Both the position numbers and the translations under genes were made by a program. Shown here in pieces: positions 10,882 to 22,912 of a stretch of 64,000 nucleotides of DNA (position 1 is its first letter; every line of letters begins with the position of its first letter). The stretch is from Silene conica (lineage: Eukaryota > Streptophyta > Magnoliopsida > Caryophyllales > Caryophyllaceae), in the NCBI GenBank assembly GCA_029255685.2, contig CM055319.2, positions 17,449,247-17,513,246 on the forward strand, read 5' to 3'. The notes under the pieces were generated by a model. The model searched no databases. It was not told the origin of the DNA and was given only the letters and a program-made list of their open reading frames with translations.

Positions 10882-13800
10882 AATTATTTGTGCAGTTTGT
10901 CGCCAAGGAAAATAACCTATGGTATCTCGACAGTGGATGCTCAAGACATATGACAGGCGACGTAAACCTATTCCAAACCCTAAAACCTTTTGACGGAGGT
11001 AAAGTCACATTCGGTGATAACAAAAAGGGAAAGATCATCGGAATTGGTAAGATAGGTATCTCATCCTCTCATGCTATAAATGATGTATACCTTGTAAGTG
11101 GTCTCAAACACAATCTTATTAGTATATCTCAATTGTGTGACAAAGGAAACAAAGTAGTTTTCCATTCAGATATATGTCGTATAATCTTAGAAGGCACCAG
11201 TAAAGTGATACTTGAAGGTCACAGGATAAAAAATGTTTATATGATTGATTTAAATGTTATACCTACTGATTCTCTATCATGCATGAAAGTTACGTTAGAT
11301 GATCCATGTCTATGGCACAAGAGATTTGGTCATATTAGCTCACCTATTCTAAGTAAGCTGAAAAGATGGGACTTGGTCGAAGGTCTTCCAAAGATCAAAT
11401 TTGATCAAGAAAAGATGTGTGACACATGTGCACGATGTAAACACGTCAGATCATCCTTTAAGCCAAAAAGAGTGGTAAGCACAGAACAAGCTCTTGAACT
11501 AGTACACATGGATCTATGTGGCCCTATGAAGGTAAGAAGCAGAGGTGGTTCCAGGTACGTTTTCGTTCTAGTTGATGATTACTCTAGATTTGTTTGGCCA
11601 ATCTTTCTTCACTCTAAAGACGAAACTTTCGATGAATTTGTTAGTCTCATGAAACTTGTCCAAAACAAATATAAATCAAACCTAGTAACAATTCGTACTG
11701 ATCATGGAACTGAGTTCGACAATCATGCTTTTATTGAGTTCTGTAAAACCAATGGTGTTGGTCATAACTTCTCGGCCCCTAGAACCCCACAACAAAATGG
11801 AGTCGTAGAACGAATGAACAGAACCCTAGAAGACATGGCTAGAACAATGCTTCTTTGTAGTGGCCTACCTAGAAACTTTTGGGCTGAGGCTATTAGTACA
11901 GCTTGCTATATTCATAACCGTGCTATGATTAGACCTATCCTTAAAAAGACTCCTTATGAACTTCTTCGTGGTCGCAAACCAAACATATCACATTTAAGAT
12001 GCTTTGGTAGTAAATGTTTTGTTCACAACAATGAAAAAAACAGATTAAGCAAATTCGACCCTAGAAGTGATGAAGCAATCTTTATAGGATATTCAGATCA
12101 TAGTAAAGCCTACAAAGTTTTTAACAAACGTACCTTATGCATAGAGGAAAGTATTCATGTTATCTTTGATGAGAATAATGCCTTCGACAAGCCATTACAG
12201 GATATAGAGGAAAACCTAGACGAACCTGATTTCAGGTTATCAAGGGAAGACCCTCCTGAAATGGAAATTGAAGAAGGAGAACCTCAAGGAATTCATGATG
12301 AACTCAACTTGGGAGAAAATGGTGCGAGAGATGAAACTACAGTTGATGATACTGTAGATAACTCTCAAACCAATGACTTGGAACCCAGAATTACAGCTAA
12401 TGAAGCTGTAACTTTGAATCAAAACCAAAGGGAAGAGGCCAGAGTTATACCTGACCCTACTATAAACCCAGGTTTGGATTCAGGGGGAACAAGTCAAGAT
12501 CCCGAGTCAAGTTCAGGGAATGCAAATGATCAATCAAGGAACTGGAGATACAAAGGCTCTCACCCTTTGGACAATGTCATAGGAAGCCTGACAGATGGAG
12601 TTCAAACTAGAAGGAGCTTAAATAACTTTTGCTCATTCTACTCCTTTCTCTCCACCATTGAACCTTCAAATATCAAAGAAGCTCTCGCAGAACCAGACTG
12701 GATAGTTGCCATGCAAGAAGAACTCCAGCAATTTGAAAGAAACAAAGTTTGGCATCTTGTTCCTCGACCTAAAGACAGAACTGTCATTGGAACTAGATGG
12801 GTATTCAGAAACAAATTGGATGACACTGGAGTCATTGTGCGAAACAAGGCCAGATTAGTAGTTCAAGGATACAACCAACAGGAAGGGATCGATTATGACG
12901 AAACCTTTGCTCCTGTTGCTCGTCTTGAGGCAATAAGACTACTCATTGCATTTGCAGCACACAAGGGAATGAAGCTTTTTCAGATGGACGTTAAGACTGC
13001 ATTTCTTAATGGTTATCTCCAAGAGGAAGTATTTGTTGAACAACCTCCTGGATTTCCTGACAGCAAACTCAAGGATCATGTATTCAAATTGGACAAAGCA
13101 CTATATGGTCTGAAACAAGCACCTAGGGCATGGTACGACAGATTATCAAAGTTCCTATTGGAGAGTGGATTCAAGAGAGGGTCTGTGGATAAAACCCTAT
13201 TTCTTAAAAGCGAAAACTCAGATCTACTAGTCGTTCAGATCTATGTTGACGATATTATTTTTGGCTCAACTAATAAAAAGTTGTGCAAGTACTTCTCTGA
13301 GTTGATGACTTCTGAGTTCGAGATGAGTATGATGGGAGAACTAAAGTTCTTCCTCGGACTTCAAATACAACAAACTGAAGAAGGAATCAAAGTTCATCAA
13401 CAAAAATACGTCAAGGAGTTACTAAAGAAATTTGGAATGGAAACCTCTCATGCAATGCCTACTCCAATGGTCACAGATAAGAAGTTAACCAAAGACGAAG
13501 ATGGTAAGTCTGTAGATGAAACAACTTACAGAGGTATGATTGGCTCACTTCTTTATCTTACAGCAAGTCGTCCAGATATAATGTTTAGTGTCTGTGTTTG
13601 TGCGAGATTCCAATCTGCACCAAAAGAATCACACATGATTGCAGTTAAGAGAATTTTAAGATACCTAATCGGAACCTCAAAACTATATCTATGGTATCCT
13701 ATGGACTGTAACTTTAACCTAGTAGGATATTCAGATGCGGATTATGCAGGATGTTCTTTAGACAGAAAAAGTACCTCCGGACTTGCCACCTTTGTAGGTC

Positions 13801-14186
13801 CTTGTATTATATCTTGGGGATCCAAGAAACAAAATTCTGTCGCTCTCTCAACTGCTGAAGCAGAATATATTGCAGCCGCACTGGTATGTTCTCAACTTTT
13901 ATGGTTAAAGCAACAGTTACATGATTATGGTATTGATGTTGGATGTGTGCCTATATTATGTGATAATACGAGTGCCATAATTATATCTAAAAACCCAGCC
14001 CAGCACTCGAGGACCAAACATATTGAAATTAGACACCACTTTCTAAGAGACCATGTTGAAAAGAAAAATATAAAATTGGAATTTTGTAGTACAGAAAAAC
14101 AGTGGGCAGATATCTTCACTAAACCATTGGCTAGAGAACGCTTTGAGACTTTGCGATTGGAAATTGGTTTAATCGGTGGCACCTAA
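10869..14186 (+). CDS. Sirevirus Pol: protease, integrase, RT, RNase H
   Basis: This frame is open from 10869 with no nearby ATG, so it is probably reached by -1 frameshifting or another recoding event at the end of gag (overlap 13 nt). Residue numbers here count from codon 10890. Protease is [13 protein letters not shown] (about 11-24). The GAG-pre-integrase motif [10 protein letters not shown] is near 140, with CDTCARC following. The integrase core has [15 protein letters not shown] and NGVVERMNR (D,D,E). RT starts near 610 and has YVDDIIFG (about 785). RNase H has [15 protein letters not shown] and LCDNTSA, so all three acidic residues are present. It ends IGLIGGT. No internal stop is seen. 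A VTANEAVT-like linker at about 500 repeats the Gag hairpin motif with a changed but paired stem (12391-12411). Confidence 0.95.
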   Translation: MLSLKLFVQFVAKENNLWYLDSGCSRHMTGDVNLFQTLKPFDGGKVTFGDNKKGKIIGIGKIGISSSHAINDVYLVSGLKHNLISISQLCDKGNKVVFHSDICRIILEGTSKVILEGHRIKNVYMIDLNVIPTDSLSCMKVTLDDPCLWHKRFGHISSPILSKLKRWDLVEGLPKIKFDQEKMCDTCARCKHVRSSFKPKRVVSTEQALELVHMDLCGPMKVRSRGGSRYVFVLVDDYSRFVWPIFLHSKDETFDEFVSLMKLVQNKYKSNLVTIRTDHGTEFDNHAFIEFCKTNGVGHNFSAPRTPQQNGVVERMNRTLEDMARTMLLCSGLPRNFWAEAISTACYIHNRAMIRPILKKTPYELLRGRKPNISHLRCFGSKCFVHNNEKNRLSKFDPRSDEAIFIGYSDHSKAYKVFNKRTLCIEESIHVIFDENNAFDKPLQDIEENLDEPDFRLSREDPPEMEIEEGEPQGIHDELNLGENGARDETTVDDTVDNSQTNDLEPRITANEAVTLNQNQREEARVIPDPTINPGLDSGGTSQDPESSSGNANDQSRNWRYKGSHPLDNVIGSLTDGVQTRRSLNNFCSFYSFLSTIEPSNIKEALAEPDWIVAMQEELQQFERNKVWHLVPRPKDRTVIGTRWVFRNKLDDTGVIVRNKARLVVQGYNQQEGIDYDETFAPVARLEAIRLLIAFAAHKGMKLFQMDVKTAFLNGYLQEEVFVEQPPGFPDSKLKDHVFKLDKALYGLKQAPRAWYDRLSKFLLESGFKRGSVDKTLFLKSENSDLLVVQIYVDDIIFGSTNKKLCKYFSELMTSEFEMSMMGELKFFLGLQIQQTEEGIKVHQQKYVKELLKKFGMETSHAMPTPMVTDKKLTKDEDGKSVDETTYRGMIGSLLYLTASRPDIMFSVCVCARFQSAPKESHMIAVKRILRYLIGTSKLYLWYPMDCNFNLVGYSDADYAGCSLDRKSTSGLATFVGPCIISWGSKKQNSVALSTAEAEYIAAALVCSQLLWLKQQLHDYGIDVGCVPILCDNTSAIIISKNPAQHSRTKHIEIRHHFLRDHVEKKNIKLEFCSTEKQWADIFTKPLARERFETLRLEIGLIGGT

Positions 14187-14724
14187 TCAAATCTTAAAAG
14201 CAAAAATAACCCAATGATTGACTACAGTTTAGATGAGATTATATGACTGTGTCCGTATACTCCGCTGCATGTGTATGTATATATTCGATGTTAAATTTTG
14301 TGATTATAGTTATATTATATGTTTTACATATGAATGTGTACACAATCGATCTCACATAATATTACGTCACATATTACAATTTACCTACATATACGTTTTA
14401 ACATATTATACAAAATAATAATAAGCAAATATTACAAATAAAACTAAAACTTACCTCAAAACAACACACAAACCGTGTGTGTGTTGGTCCCCACTGCCAC
14501 GTACCCCAACCTATCACCTAGGTTTTGACTTTCACCCCACCTCAATTATTACCCCAACAAACCACTCACCTCACATTTACCATCTCTTACCGTCCCAAAC
14601 CCAAACTCCCTAAAAATTACTTATCACTTCCTCCATTATTACTCTCCAAAACCTCCATCGCCATTATAATCTACCAAAATCTCCGGCAAACACCCCAACT
14701 CAAAATACCATTTTTCTCACCACC
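14187..14724 (+). other. Spacer between pol and the third ORF
   Basis: These 538 bp are AT-rich at first and C-rich from about 14500. No recognisable domain is present. ORF3 lies far downstream on the RNA, so a spliced or subgenomic message is likely; no splice site could be assigned. Confidence 0.5.
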
Positions 14725-16161
14725 ATGCCTCCATCACGCGCCACCCGCTCACAACAAAAGAAACCTTCACCTCCTTCTCCAACTCCGTCACCCCCACCGT
14801 CACCAACACCCTTAGCCACCTCTGCACCACCATCTGACAAAGGCAAACGAAGGAAATTAAACCGACAATCTCCGTCCATTCCTGATAACATGCATGAAAT
14901 GGGCTCTCACTCTCAAAACCCGCGTCCTCTGTTTTCCGAGTATTCAGTTGAAGCAACTAGGGAGGGTCTTGAGAAGGTGCGCATGACTAAGCAAGAAGAT
15001 TTCTTGAAATTTCAGGGTTGGGAATTCGTCAGTAATTTCTCTGGGTTAATTTTTCCAATCGAAATTGTTCAATTTTTTGCGTCAGTCAAAGGTTGTGATG
15101 AAGGGTTGCATGCCATAGTGAATGGTAAAGATGTTGTGGTAACTATCTCTGACTTCTGTGAGATCTTTAAGATTAATCATAGAGGTTTGGTTGTTGACCC
15201 TAGGAAGGAGTGGAATGGGGTTTCAAAAATACAAAAGATGGATATTAAGAGGTATTTTGATGAATCTGCAACGGAGACTAGTCCCCTGTTAACCGTAACC
15301 TTCTCCCCAAAACTGAAATTGTTTGTCAATTATTTGTGGAACACAGTCTTACCACGAAGAGGGGGAAGGGATAAACTTTCGAGTATTGAGGCAGTGGTAT
15401 TGTACAATTGGTTAGAAGGTGTCAAGATTGACTTGGCTTCGCTTGTTTATAACAAAATCTTGCAAATTTCGAGTGTTCTTGTGAAGGAGAAACCATGCTC
15501 TACACTCGACATTCCTTATGGGATGTGGGTGTCTGAGCTTCTGTTTAAAAAGGGAGTTGTTGATGACTTGAGTTTTGGAATCAAGCCTCGTGACAAGATG
15601 AATGATCGGGTATTAAAACTAATGGGGATATGTTTTGAAGGGGATGATCTCTCGTTTGGAAAGAATGTTGGTCAGGAGCCTGTTCCGAATTCATCTCCAT
15701 TGCTTGCTAATCTTGAGGCAAAGATGGATAAGCTCATTGGATTGTGTGAAGGGCAGAAGTGCAATGGCGAGGCAGGAGGTAGTGGGAAGAAGAGAGGACG
15801 TGATTTTGAGGCTGATGTTCACGAATGGATGAACAAGGTTGATAAACACTTAGTTAAAATTGGCTCAGAGGTATCAGTAGTGTGCTCGGAATTGCTTAGC
15901 ATTAGTGATCGACTTTCGTTCATTACAACTCAGGGAGGAGCAATGGTAAGGGATCACGGGTTGTTACGGGAAGACGCATCTCAAGCTCTCGAGGCCGTCA
16001 AAGCACTATCTCTCAAAGTGCTCAACTTTGAAATCGCGTTAAATGCTCAGGGAAGAAACGTAGCAAGTTGTTTGGATAGGCTGGAGTCGCTTGAGTATCG
16101 CACCCGACCCGATTATGTGAACCCATATGCAAAAAATCCGGGTTCAAGCTCTCGTTCTTGA
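14725..16161 (+). CDS. Third ORF of the Sirevirus, env-like / putative plant transposon protein (478 aa)
   Basis: ATG 14725 has a good context (CACCATGCC). A Pro/Ser-rich basic N-terminus (1-55, containing KRRKLNR) precedes a globular region (about 70-280) with FLKFQGWEFVSNFSG, a central LPRRGGRDKLSSIEAVVLYN segment, and DIPYGMWVSELLFKKGVV. The LPR-x-aliphatic layout resembles the envelope-like ORF of SIRE1-type elements and the Putative plant transposon protein family (PF20167 as I recall it). The C-terminal part (about 325-460) looks coiled-coil. I see no signal peptide and no convincing membrane segment, so a viral envelope role is doubtful. Its function is unknown. Confidence 0.75.
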   Translation: MPPSRATRSQQKKPSPPSPTPSPPPSPTPLATSAPPSDKGKRRKLNRQSPSIPDNMHEMGSHSQNPRPLFSEYSVEATREGLEKVRMTKQEDFLKFQGWEFVSNFSGLIFPIEIVQFFASVKGCDEGLHAIVNGKDVVVTISDFCEIFKINHRGLVVDPRKEWNGVSKIQKMDIKRYFDESATETSPLLTVTFSPKLKLFVNYLWNTVLPRRGGRDKLSSIEAVVLYNWLEGVKIDLASLVYNKILQISSVLVKEKPCSTLDIPYGMWVSELLFKKGVVDDLSFGIKPRDKMNDRVLKLMGICFEGDDLSFGKNVGQEPVPNSSPLLANLEAKMDKLIGLCEGQKCNGEAGGSGKKRGRDFEADVHEWMNKVDKHLVKIGSEVSVVCSELLSISDRLSFITTQGGAMVRDHGLLREDASQALEAVKALSLKVLNFEIALNAQGRNVASCLDRLESLEYRTRPDYVNPYAKNPGSSSRS

Positions 16162-16872
16162 TGATCCGTATCCATTCCTGTTCGTCTTGGATTACGTTGG
16201 TGGAGGTGTTGTTGTTTTCTTTTTGCTCTAAGTCCGGTGGACTTATAAACAATCTTAGCTTTTGTGGCCCAATACCTAACCTAGCCCAACAAGGAATCCG
16301 AGGCCTTATCCCTTGTTTTTTGCCTATCTCTCGGATATCCTAAGTTTAACAAACTCTATTATTGTTTTTGATGTGGCCCAATTGCCTATCTTATTCCTTG
16401 GCCCATCTAAATTGTTACCTTTTGCAGGAGCCTATCTCTTAAGCCGGCCCAGCGTTCTTTTTAACACTAGCCTATTTTCATTCGGCCCATTGGCTTAATA
16501 CTTCGGATTGTTGTGTATATTTTTCACATTTCATTTGTGATTGTATGATATTCTCTATGTTCATATTATTTCGACTCGTTTATATGCTTGCTTATGTTTC
16601 GTAGTGTATTATTCTAGTCGTTTCATGTCTTTGTTCTCATCTTTTCGATGATGTCAAGAGGGGGAAAATATGCGACTTAGATTTAGAATTTGCCTAAGCT
16701 TGCTCCTTGTCGTAATTCATTGTCTCTTAGGGTCCTTAAAGGATATGGGATAGATAGAAGATAAAAACCCTAAGTGACTCTTTGCTATGAATGACCATTA
16801 TTATATTGAGGGGGAACATACACTTAGACACGAAATCTAAGAAAGACTTGCCATCATCAAAAAGGGGGAATT
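16162..16872 (+). other. Sirevirus 3' non-coding region with repeated polypurine tracts
   Basis: Three G5-containing purine tracts occur: CAAGAGGGGGAAAA (16655-16668), TTGAGGGGGAAC (about 16806-16817) and CAAAAAGGGGGAATT (16858-16872), the last abutting the 3' LTR. Tandem PPT copies are a known Sirevirus feature. A small hairpin TCATC/GATGA (16637-16651) precedes the first tract. Confidence 0.8.
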
Positions 16873-18355
16873 TGTTGAACCATATATTCAAATATATATA
16901 TATAGTATATATGTTTATGTTTTGATAATGACAAGTCTAGTTATTTATATATTATATACTCGTATGTATAATCGTGTGCTAAGTGTACAGAAATTTAGTA
17001 ACAAGATCTAATCAATCAAGTGTAAAAGATTCAAGCATATTAGTCAATGAGTTGACTATATCGAAGATTGATAGAAGATCACAAGCGCGCATAAAGAAGT
17101 AAAAGTTATAATTATCAATTATAACTTTAGTACAAGTTTGATTCAAGTTATAGCTTGTAGCTATACCTCTACATTATGAAGAAATGATCGAAATATATAT
17201 GTGGATAAGTTGAAACATTGGTTTCCTTATTTGTGTCGTGTGATTTAGTGTTTAAATGGTATTCTATTTAAATATGGAATTGTTAATCTTAATAGGATTA
17301 TATAAAATATCTTTTGGTTAAATAAGAAATAAATAAATATCTTATGAGATAATTATTTATTACTAAAATAAACTAAAGATTTTTATATGATTTTAATTGT
17401 CAAAAATATATAGTCTAAATATAGTTTGTTTCGATTTTGGTAAATCGTGTGATATGCCACATTACCAAAATCGTGTAGGACTTTCCTAAATAAATATTAT
17501 GTATTTATTTAATGTCCTAAACAAACTAAGATTATATTATGGTAATATATTTTATTATCTTTGACATGGTTTAGGAAGTTGATTTAATATGGATACTAAT
17601 TGTTTATTATATAAAGATCTTTCCTAAATATGAATTAGGAAATTGTTCCCTTATATAATACATATAGTATATTATTAAATCTTTCCTAAATATATTAAGA
17701 TTAGATTTAAGGTAGTATTACTAAAAGACTAGTATTCTAGTTTAAGTAATATTCCTAAATCATCTAGGGTTTAATTTACCTAGATACATATTCTATATAA
17801 ATAGACTAACCATGACACATTAAACCACACGAAATACACAACACACATACACGCAAATCAAGAGAAAACCGCCGATCGTATTTCTTCAATATTCGAGCTT
17901 TAATTGTCAAATCCGATTCAAGATTCAAGTGCTCAAGCATTGATCTTTTTCATTCAAGATTGTGACACCAAGAAACTATTGAAGACTTTATCTTATTCAC
18001 GTAAGATAGATTGAGTATTTAGCGGTACTCGTTGTAAGACAAATATTTAACGGTATTTGTCGTAGCTAGATATTTAGCGGTATCTAGATTGAGTTGTGAC
18101 TAACATCAAAGTCACACGAGTAGGGTTGATAAAATTGTAATCCAGAGTTGGTACTAATTTTATTAATCGAGAATAGTGGACGTAGGTCTCAGAGTGTGAG
18201 ACTGAACCACTTCAAAAATATCTTGTCTCTACTTTATTATTGCTCTACTCAACGATCATCATACAACTACGCATACATCGAAGAAGATTTTAAAAAGAAG
18301 GCATACTCAATTCAACCCCCCCCTTCTTGAGTATATCATATCAATAGACTCTTCA
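16873..18355 (+). repeat. 3' LTR of the Sirevirus
   Basis: The same 1483 bp as the 5' LTR at an offset of 9892, followed by the GGCAT duplication. No mismatch was noticed by eye, indicating a very recent insertion. Confidence 0.93.
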
Positions 18356-18360
18356 GGCAT

Positions 18361-18715
18361 AACTTTGATCCATTCTCTACGACTTTTCGTAACTGGAGTC
18401 AAATGGGATTGTTTTGGGTTGTGACTGACTGTGACTGGTTGAAGGAAGTAGTGCGATAGAAATTGTCCACCCCTTGTCAGGGTTGTTCAAATCTCAGGGC
18501 CACTCGAGGAGAAGTTAACTGGAAATGCGTGGCCACGCTCGGAAGGTATCTATGGTAGATAATTCCGGTCAGACAGTTATTCTCCAGATCGAGGAAACCA
18601 TTCATGATATGATCAAATGCAAGAACGACCAGAGAGAGACATCTTGCATTGAGTGGGAGATTGTAATAGGACAAGAGAATTGGTGACGCACACTTGTCGA
18701 GGACAAGTGGGAGAT
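18361..18715 (+). other. 3' non-coding region and PPT of the gag-only Copia
   Basis: This resumes the host Copia after the Sirevirus. TCTCAGGGCCACTCGAGGAG (near 18492) is identical in the Angela element near 38098, and CATTGAGTGGGAGA also recurs. The polypurine tract AAGTGGGAGAT (18705-18715) abuts the LTR and overlaps a hairpin ACTTGTC-GAG-GACAAGT (18692-18708). Confidence 0.75.
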
Positions 18716-20000
18716 TGTTGGGAAATGTGTCCTCAACAATAAGTGCGATCACGTAATTAAATCTCATAACAAGAATGCGCAAGGGATGATACGAATTATT
18801 AGTCAACTGACCAACATTAATCGGTAATGATTGGCTAGCTAGAGTTTGACATTACTGTCGTATGACGGTGATGGTCAGTTGATCCCTTTAGGTCACACCT
18901 TTAGGACAATTCCCTTAATTGATAAAATGATCAAATGTATATTGATACGATTTGATCATATTCCTTAAACTCGTATATCGAGAAATTAGAGGTTAAATCT
19001 TAATGTAAGATTTATGTTTAAAATTGAAACGTGTCAATTGTTAAACATTAAACGATATTTTAAGATATCGTAATTAGAATGAATTGGGTTGAAATTAATA
19101 CAAAGGTTGTAAATCGTATTGACGATAAAATATTATTTTACAATGGTAATTTCGAATTACTTGTCAATTAATAAATATGATTTATTTGACATAATATTTA
19201 TACGATAAATATTTATATGCTTTGTATAATTATAATTTAATTACCTTATGACATATTAGATGTCATACTTTATACAAATTATACAATTGACAAAATTGTA
19301 AAATTAAGTCCATTTTATGGACTTAATAGCCGGTTATGGTGAGGGTTAGTGTAAGGTGTTTTAATTGTTAAATACACCATTAATCATCAAGTTTAATATG
19401 TTGCCTTGAGAACACTAACCTAGATGCCACCCTAGTGTCTTGAGAACACAACATGTTCCCTCTTTGACACTCCCTATGCCGGCTACCCCCTTCCCAAGTG
19501 AGCATGCTTAAGTTAGTTTATGTGATAATTAAGAAGCATGCTCATCATATATATATGAGGATATATCATATTCATTCTCTTCTTCCTCTCTTCTTCTAAC
19601 CCTAGCCGAAATTGTGCCCAAACAAGAAGAAATTATCAACCTCTAATACTTATTATAAGATAATAAAATTTATACTAAGAGTAGTATTCAAATATATTTC
19701 TAATAAGAGTGATTAGAAATAGTTTAAGGAAGAAAACCGATTCCAAGTCTAGCATACAAAGTTTCGGTTCTTTTGGGGTTGTCTTGGTGCATCCGGAGGA
19801 GGTATTCTATATTGGGTACTCGGAGGATCATCCTTGCAATATACTTGGACCGTGTGTAAGGACTCGGTCTACTCTTTATTTCCGCTTAAGCATGCATAAG
19901 ATCTAATATAAACGAGTTTATAATTTTGTTAATTAAAAGTTAATTAAAAGGTTTGTTAGTATGACTAAATTAGTTTATGAGCAACTACTTAAACCTAACA
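18716..20000 (+). repeat. 3' LTR of the gag-only Copia
   Basis: 1285 bp, the same length as the 5' LTR at offset 18411, followed directly by TTCCC and the Tekay coding sequence. Confidence 0.92.
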
Positions 20001-22880
20001 TTCCCAGATGTTTTCCCAGATGACTGACCAGGGATACCGCCAGAGAGAGATGTGGAGTTTACTATTGAGCTTGTTCCAGGTACCGGACCGATATCCAAAG
20101 CTCCTTACCGTATGGCTCCACCAGAGTTGAAAGAGTTGAAGCAGCAATTGGAAGAGATGATTGAGAAAGGATTCATTAGACCGAGTGCTTCTCCGTGGGG
20201 TGCTCCAGTTTTATTTGTTAAGAAGAAAGATGGTTCCATGAGACTTTGCATTGATTATAGAGAGTTGAACAGAGTGACCGTGAAGAACAGATATCCTTTG
20301 CCTAGGATAGATGATTTATTTGATCAGTTGAGAGGTGCTTCTAGGTTTTCTAAGATTGATCTTCGATCGGGTTATCATTAGATTCCAGTGAGAGAGGCTG
20401 ATATTGCGAAGACTGCTTTTCGTACCATATATGGGCATTTTGAGTTCGTGGTTATGCCTTTTGGGTTGACTAATGCACCTGCTATTTTTATGGATCAGAT
20501 GAACTGCACCGTTAGTGAGTTTCTTGACACTTGTGTTGTGGTGTTTATTGATGATATCCTCATTTACTCTAAGACCGATGAGGAGCATGCCGAGCATCTT
20601 AGATTGATTCTTGGGATTTTACGTCGACAGAAGTGGTTCGCGAAGTTCTCTAAGTGTGACTTTTGGCTTTCTAAGGTTGCATTTCTTGGACATGTGATAT
20701 CTAGTGAGGGAGTTATGGTTGATCCCGCGAAGATTGAGGCCGTTGTTGATTGGAAGAGTCCCAAAGATGTGGGAGAGATCCGTAGTTTCCTTGGTTTAGC
20801 GGGTTACTACCGTCGATTTGTTGAGGATTTCTCTAGATTAACTCGCCCGATGACTCAGTTATTGAAGAAGGAAGCTAAATTTGTTTGGACCGACAAGTGT
20901 GAGAGCTCTTTCCAGGAATTGAAGACTAGGTTGACTTCCGCTCCCGTACTTGCTGTGCCAGAGATTGGAGTTGACTTTGATGTTTACTGCGATGCTTCGA
21001 TGTTAGGGCTTGGATGTGTGTTGATGCAGAGTGGTAAGGTGATATCTTACTCATCTAGATAGCTGCGAGTTCACGAGGTGAAATATCCGACACATGATCT
21101 TGAGTTAGCTGCAGTTGTTCATGCCTTGAAGATGTGGCGTCATTACTTGATGGGATCTCATTGTCGTATTTTCACGGATCATAAGAGTCTTAAGTACATT
21201 TTCACACAGAAAGACCTCAATATGCGACAGCGTCGTTGGCTAGAGTTGGTTAAGGATTATGACATTGAGTTATTGTATCATGAGGGAAAGGCCAATGTTG
21301 TTGCTGATGCGCTTAGCCGCAAGACTTCTCATTCGATGAGTGCTATGTGTGTATTGCCCGATGAGTTGTGTTCCGAGTTCTGGAAGTTGAGACTAGAGAT
21401 GGTTGGTAGTGGTTTTGATTGGTTATCCGCTATGACTGCCGAGCCGTCCTTATATTGGGAGATTCGCCGGAGTTTACCTTCAGATGCTGATTTCAAGAAG
21501 TTCGAGGCTAAGATTTCGAGTGGTGTTGTTGCACCAGATTTAGTGATTGATTCCGATGGTTTCCTTAGGTTCCGTGGTAGGATGTATGTTCCAGATGTGC
21601 TAGATTTGAGGAAGAGGGTTCTTGATGAGGCTCACTTGACGTCGTATTCAGTTCATCCGGGTAGAGAGAAGATGCACAAGGACTTGGGACTTATATTTTG
21701 GTGGCCCGGGATGAAGAAAGACATTTTGGATTACGTGAGTAGGTGCTTGACTTGTCAACAAGTCAAGATAGAGCATAGGACGCCTGGTGGTTTGTTACAG
21801 CCGCTCCACGTTCCTCAGTGGAAGTGGGAGTGCATATCGATGGACTTTGTGATAGCATTGCCTAAGACAGTGGGAGGCAAGGATGCGATTTGGGTTGTGG
21901 TTGATAGGCTAACTAAGTGTGCCAAATTTGTGCCTATCAGAGAGACATGGGATATGGACCGTTTAGCCAGGGCCTATATTGCAGAGATAGTCCGTTACCA
22001 TGGTGTCCCGAGGGAGATCGTTTCTGATCGTGATCCTCGATTCTATTCCATATTTTGGAAGGCTTTACAGGAGGCTATGGGTAGCCGTTTGCTGATGAGT
22101 GCCGCGTTCCATGCCGCGACTGATGGTCAGTCCGAGAGGACTATCCAGACCTTAGAGGACTTGCTCCATGCTTGTGCACTTGATTTCCAGAGTTCTTGGG
22201 AGCAGCGTCTACCGTTAGTTGAGTTTTCTTACAACAACAGTTACCATTCATCTATTGGTATGGCTCCGTATGAGGCGCTCTATGGTAGGAAGTGCCGTAG
22301 TCCGATCTGTTGGGATCTGGCGAGTGACGTGCACGACCTAGGACCGGACCAGTTAGCTGTTACGATTGATCAGGTTCAACTTATCAGAGGTAGGATGAAG
22401 GCCGCACAAGATCGGCAGAAATCTTATGCTAATGTTCGCCATAGACCTCTCGAGTTTGAGGTGGGTGACAGAGTCTTCTTGAGAGTTTCACCGATGAAGG
22501 GCGTTAAGAGGTTTGGAGTTAAGGGCAAGTTGAGCCCTAAGTACATTGGGCCATTTGAGATCGTGAAGAAGATTGGTACTGCTGCTTACCGTTTGGACTT
22601 GCCTCCTAGTTTGGGCAAGGTTCATAGTGTCTTTCATGTTTCTCAGCTCCGTAAGTATGTTAGTGATCCGAGTCATGTTCTGCCTAGAGAGATCGAGAAC
22701 TTAGAGCCGAGTCTTGCTTTCGAGGAGCGTCCCATGAAGATTCTAGACCGACAGGACAGGAAGCTTAGGAGCAAGGTGGTGCCTTTAGTAAAGATCCTTT
22801 GGCGTTGCGGTGATGTTGAGGAGCAGACATGGGAGACCGAGGCATCGATGCGTGCTGCGCATCCTTCTCTTTTCGATTGA
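20001..22880 (+). pseudogene. Tekay/Del Gypsy pol, 5'-incomplete, three in-frame stops
   Basis: This is the chromovirus-type Gypsy polyprotein in one frame, beginning with the segment before RT (continuing 294-304). RT has [20 protein letters not shown] and [10 protein letters not shown]. RNase H has [14 protein letters not shown] and [10 protein letters not shown]. Integrase has the H-H-C-C finger (about 21650-21760), [17 protein letters not shown] and [10 protein letters not shown]. The C-terminal segment ending [19 protein letters not shown] is the chromodomain-like tail of Tekay. Stops are TGA 20025-20027, TAG 20379-20381 and TAG 21060-21062. Both TAGs stand where the family has Gln (CAG), so they are C-to-T changes in a CHG context. 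Gag and protease are not in the window. The element is dead. Confidence 0.93.
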
Positions 22881-22912
22881 GGTATAGTTAGTTAGAATTT
22901 ATCTTCGTTTGA

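Larger units (their letters stand above)
6981..18355 (+). mobile_element. Complete Sirevirus (Maximus/SIRE-type Copia)
   Basis: This is an 11.4-kb element with 1483-bp LTRs (6981-8463 and 16873-18355) that look identical by eye. The target duplication GGCAT is at 6976-6980 and 18356-18360. Order: PBS, large Gag with two zinc knuckles, pol, a third ORF, repeated polypurine tracts. Large Gag, an env-like ORF and multiple PPTs are Sirevirus hallmarks. All core catalytic motifs are visible, so it may be autonomous and recently active. It is inserted in the 3' non-coding part of the gag-only Copia. Confidence 0.95.
305..20000 (+). mobile_element. Gag-only (TR-GAG-like) Angela-type Copia element, with nested Sirevirus
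   Basis: This element has 1285-bp LTRs at 305-1589 and 18716-20000, in which I see no differences by eye. A perfect 5-bp target duplication TTCCC lies at 300-304 and 20001-20005. It has an initiator-Met-type PBS and a polypurine tract. Without the nested Sirevirus (6981-18355) it is about 8.3 kb. It encodes only a Gag; no protease, integrase, RT or RNase H is visible. Gag, leader and 3' region are related to the Angela element at 30898-39406, which suggests mobilisation in trans. It inserted into the RT-proximal part of the Tekay pol. Confidence 0.9.

Noticed and set aside
10877-10883. Slippery heptamer TTTAAAA for -1 frameshifting
   Set aside because: Its codon phase matches pol, not gag, so it cannot act in the canonical way.
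15635-15832. 65-aa ORF overlapping the Sirevirus third ORF
   Set aside because: Shadow frame of the longer ORF.
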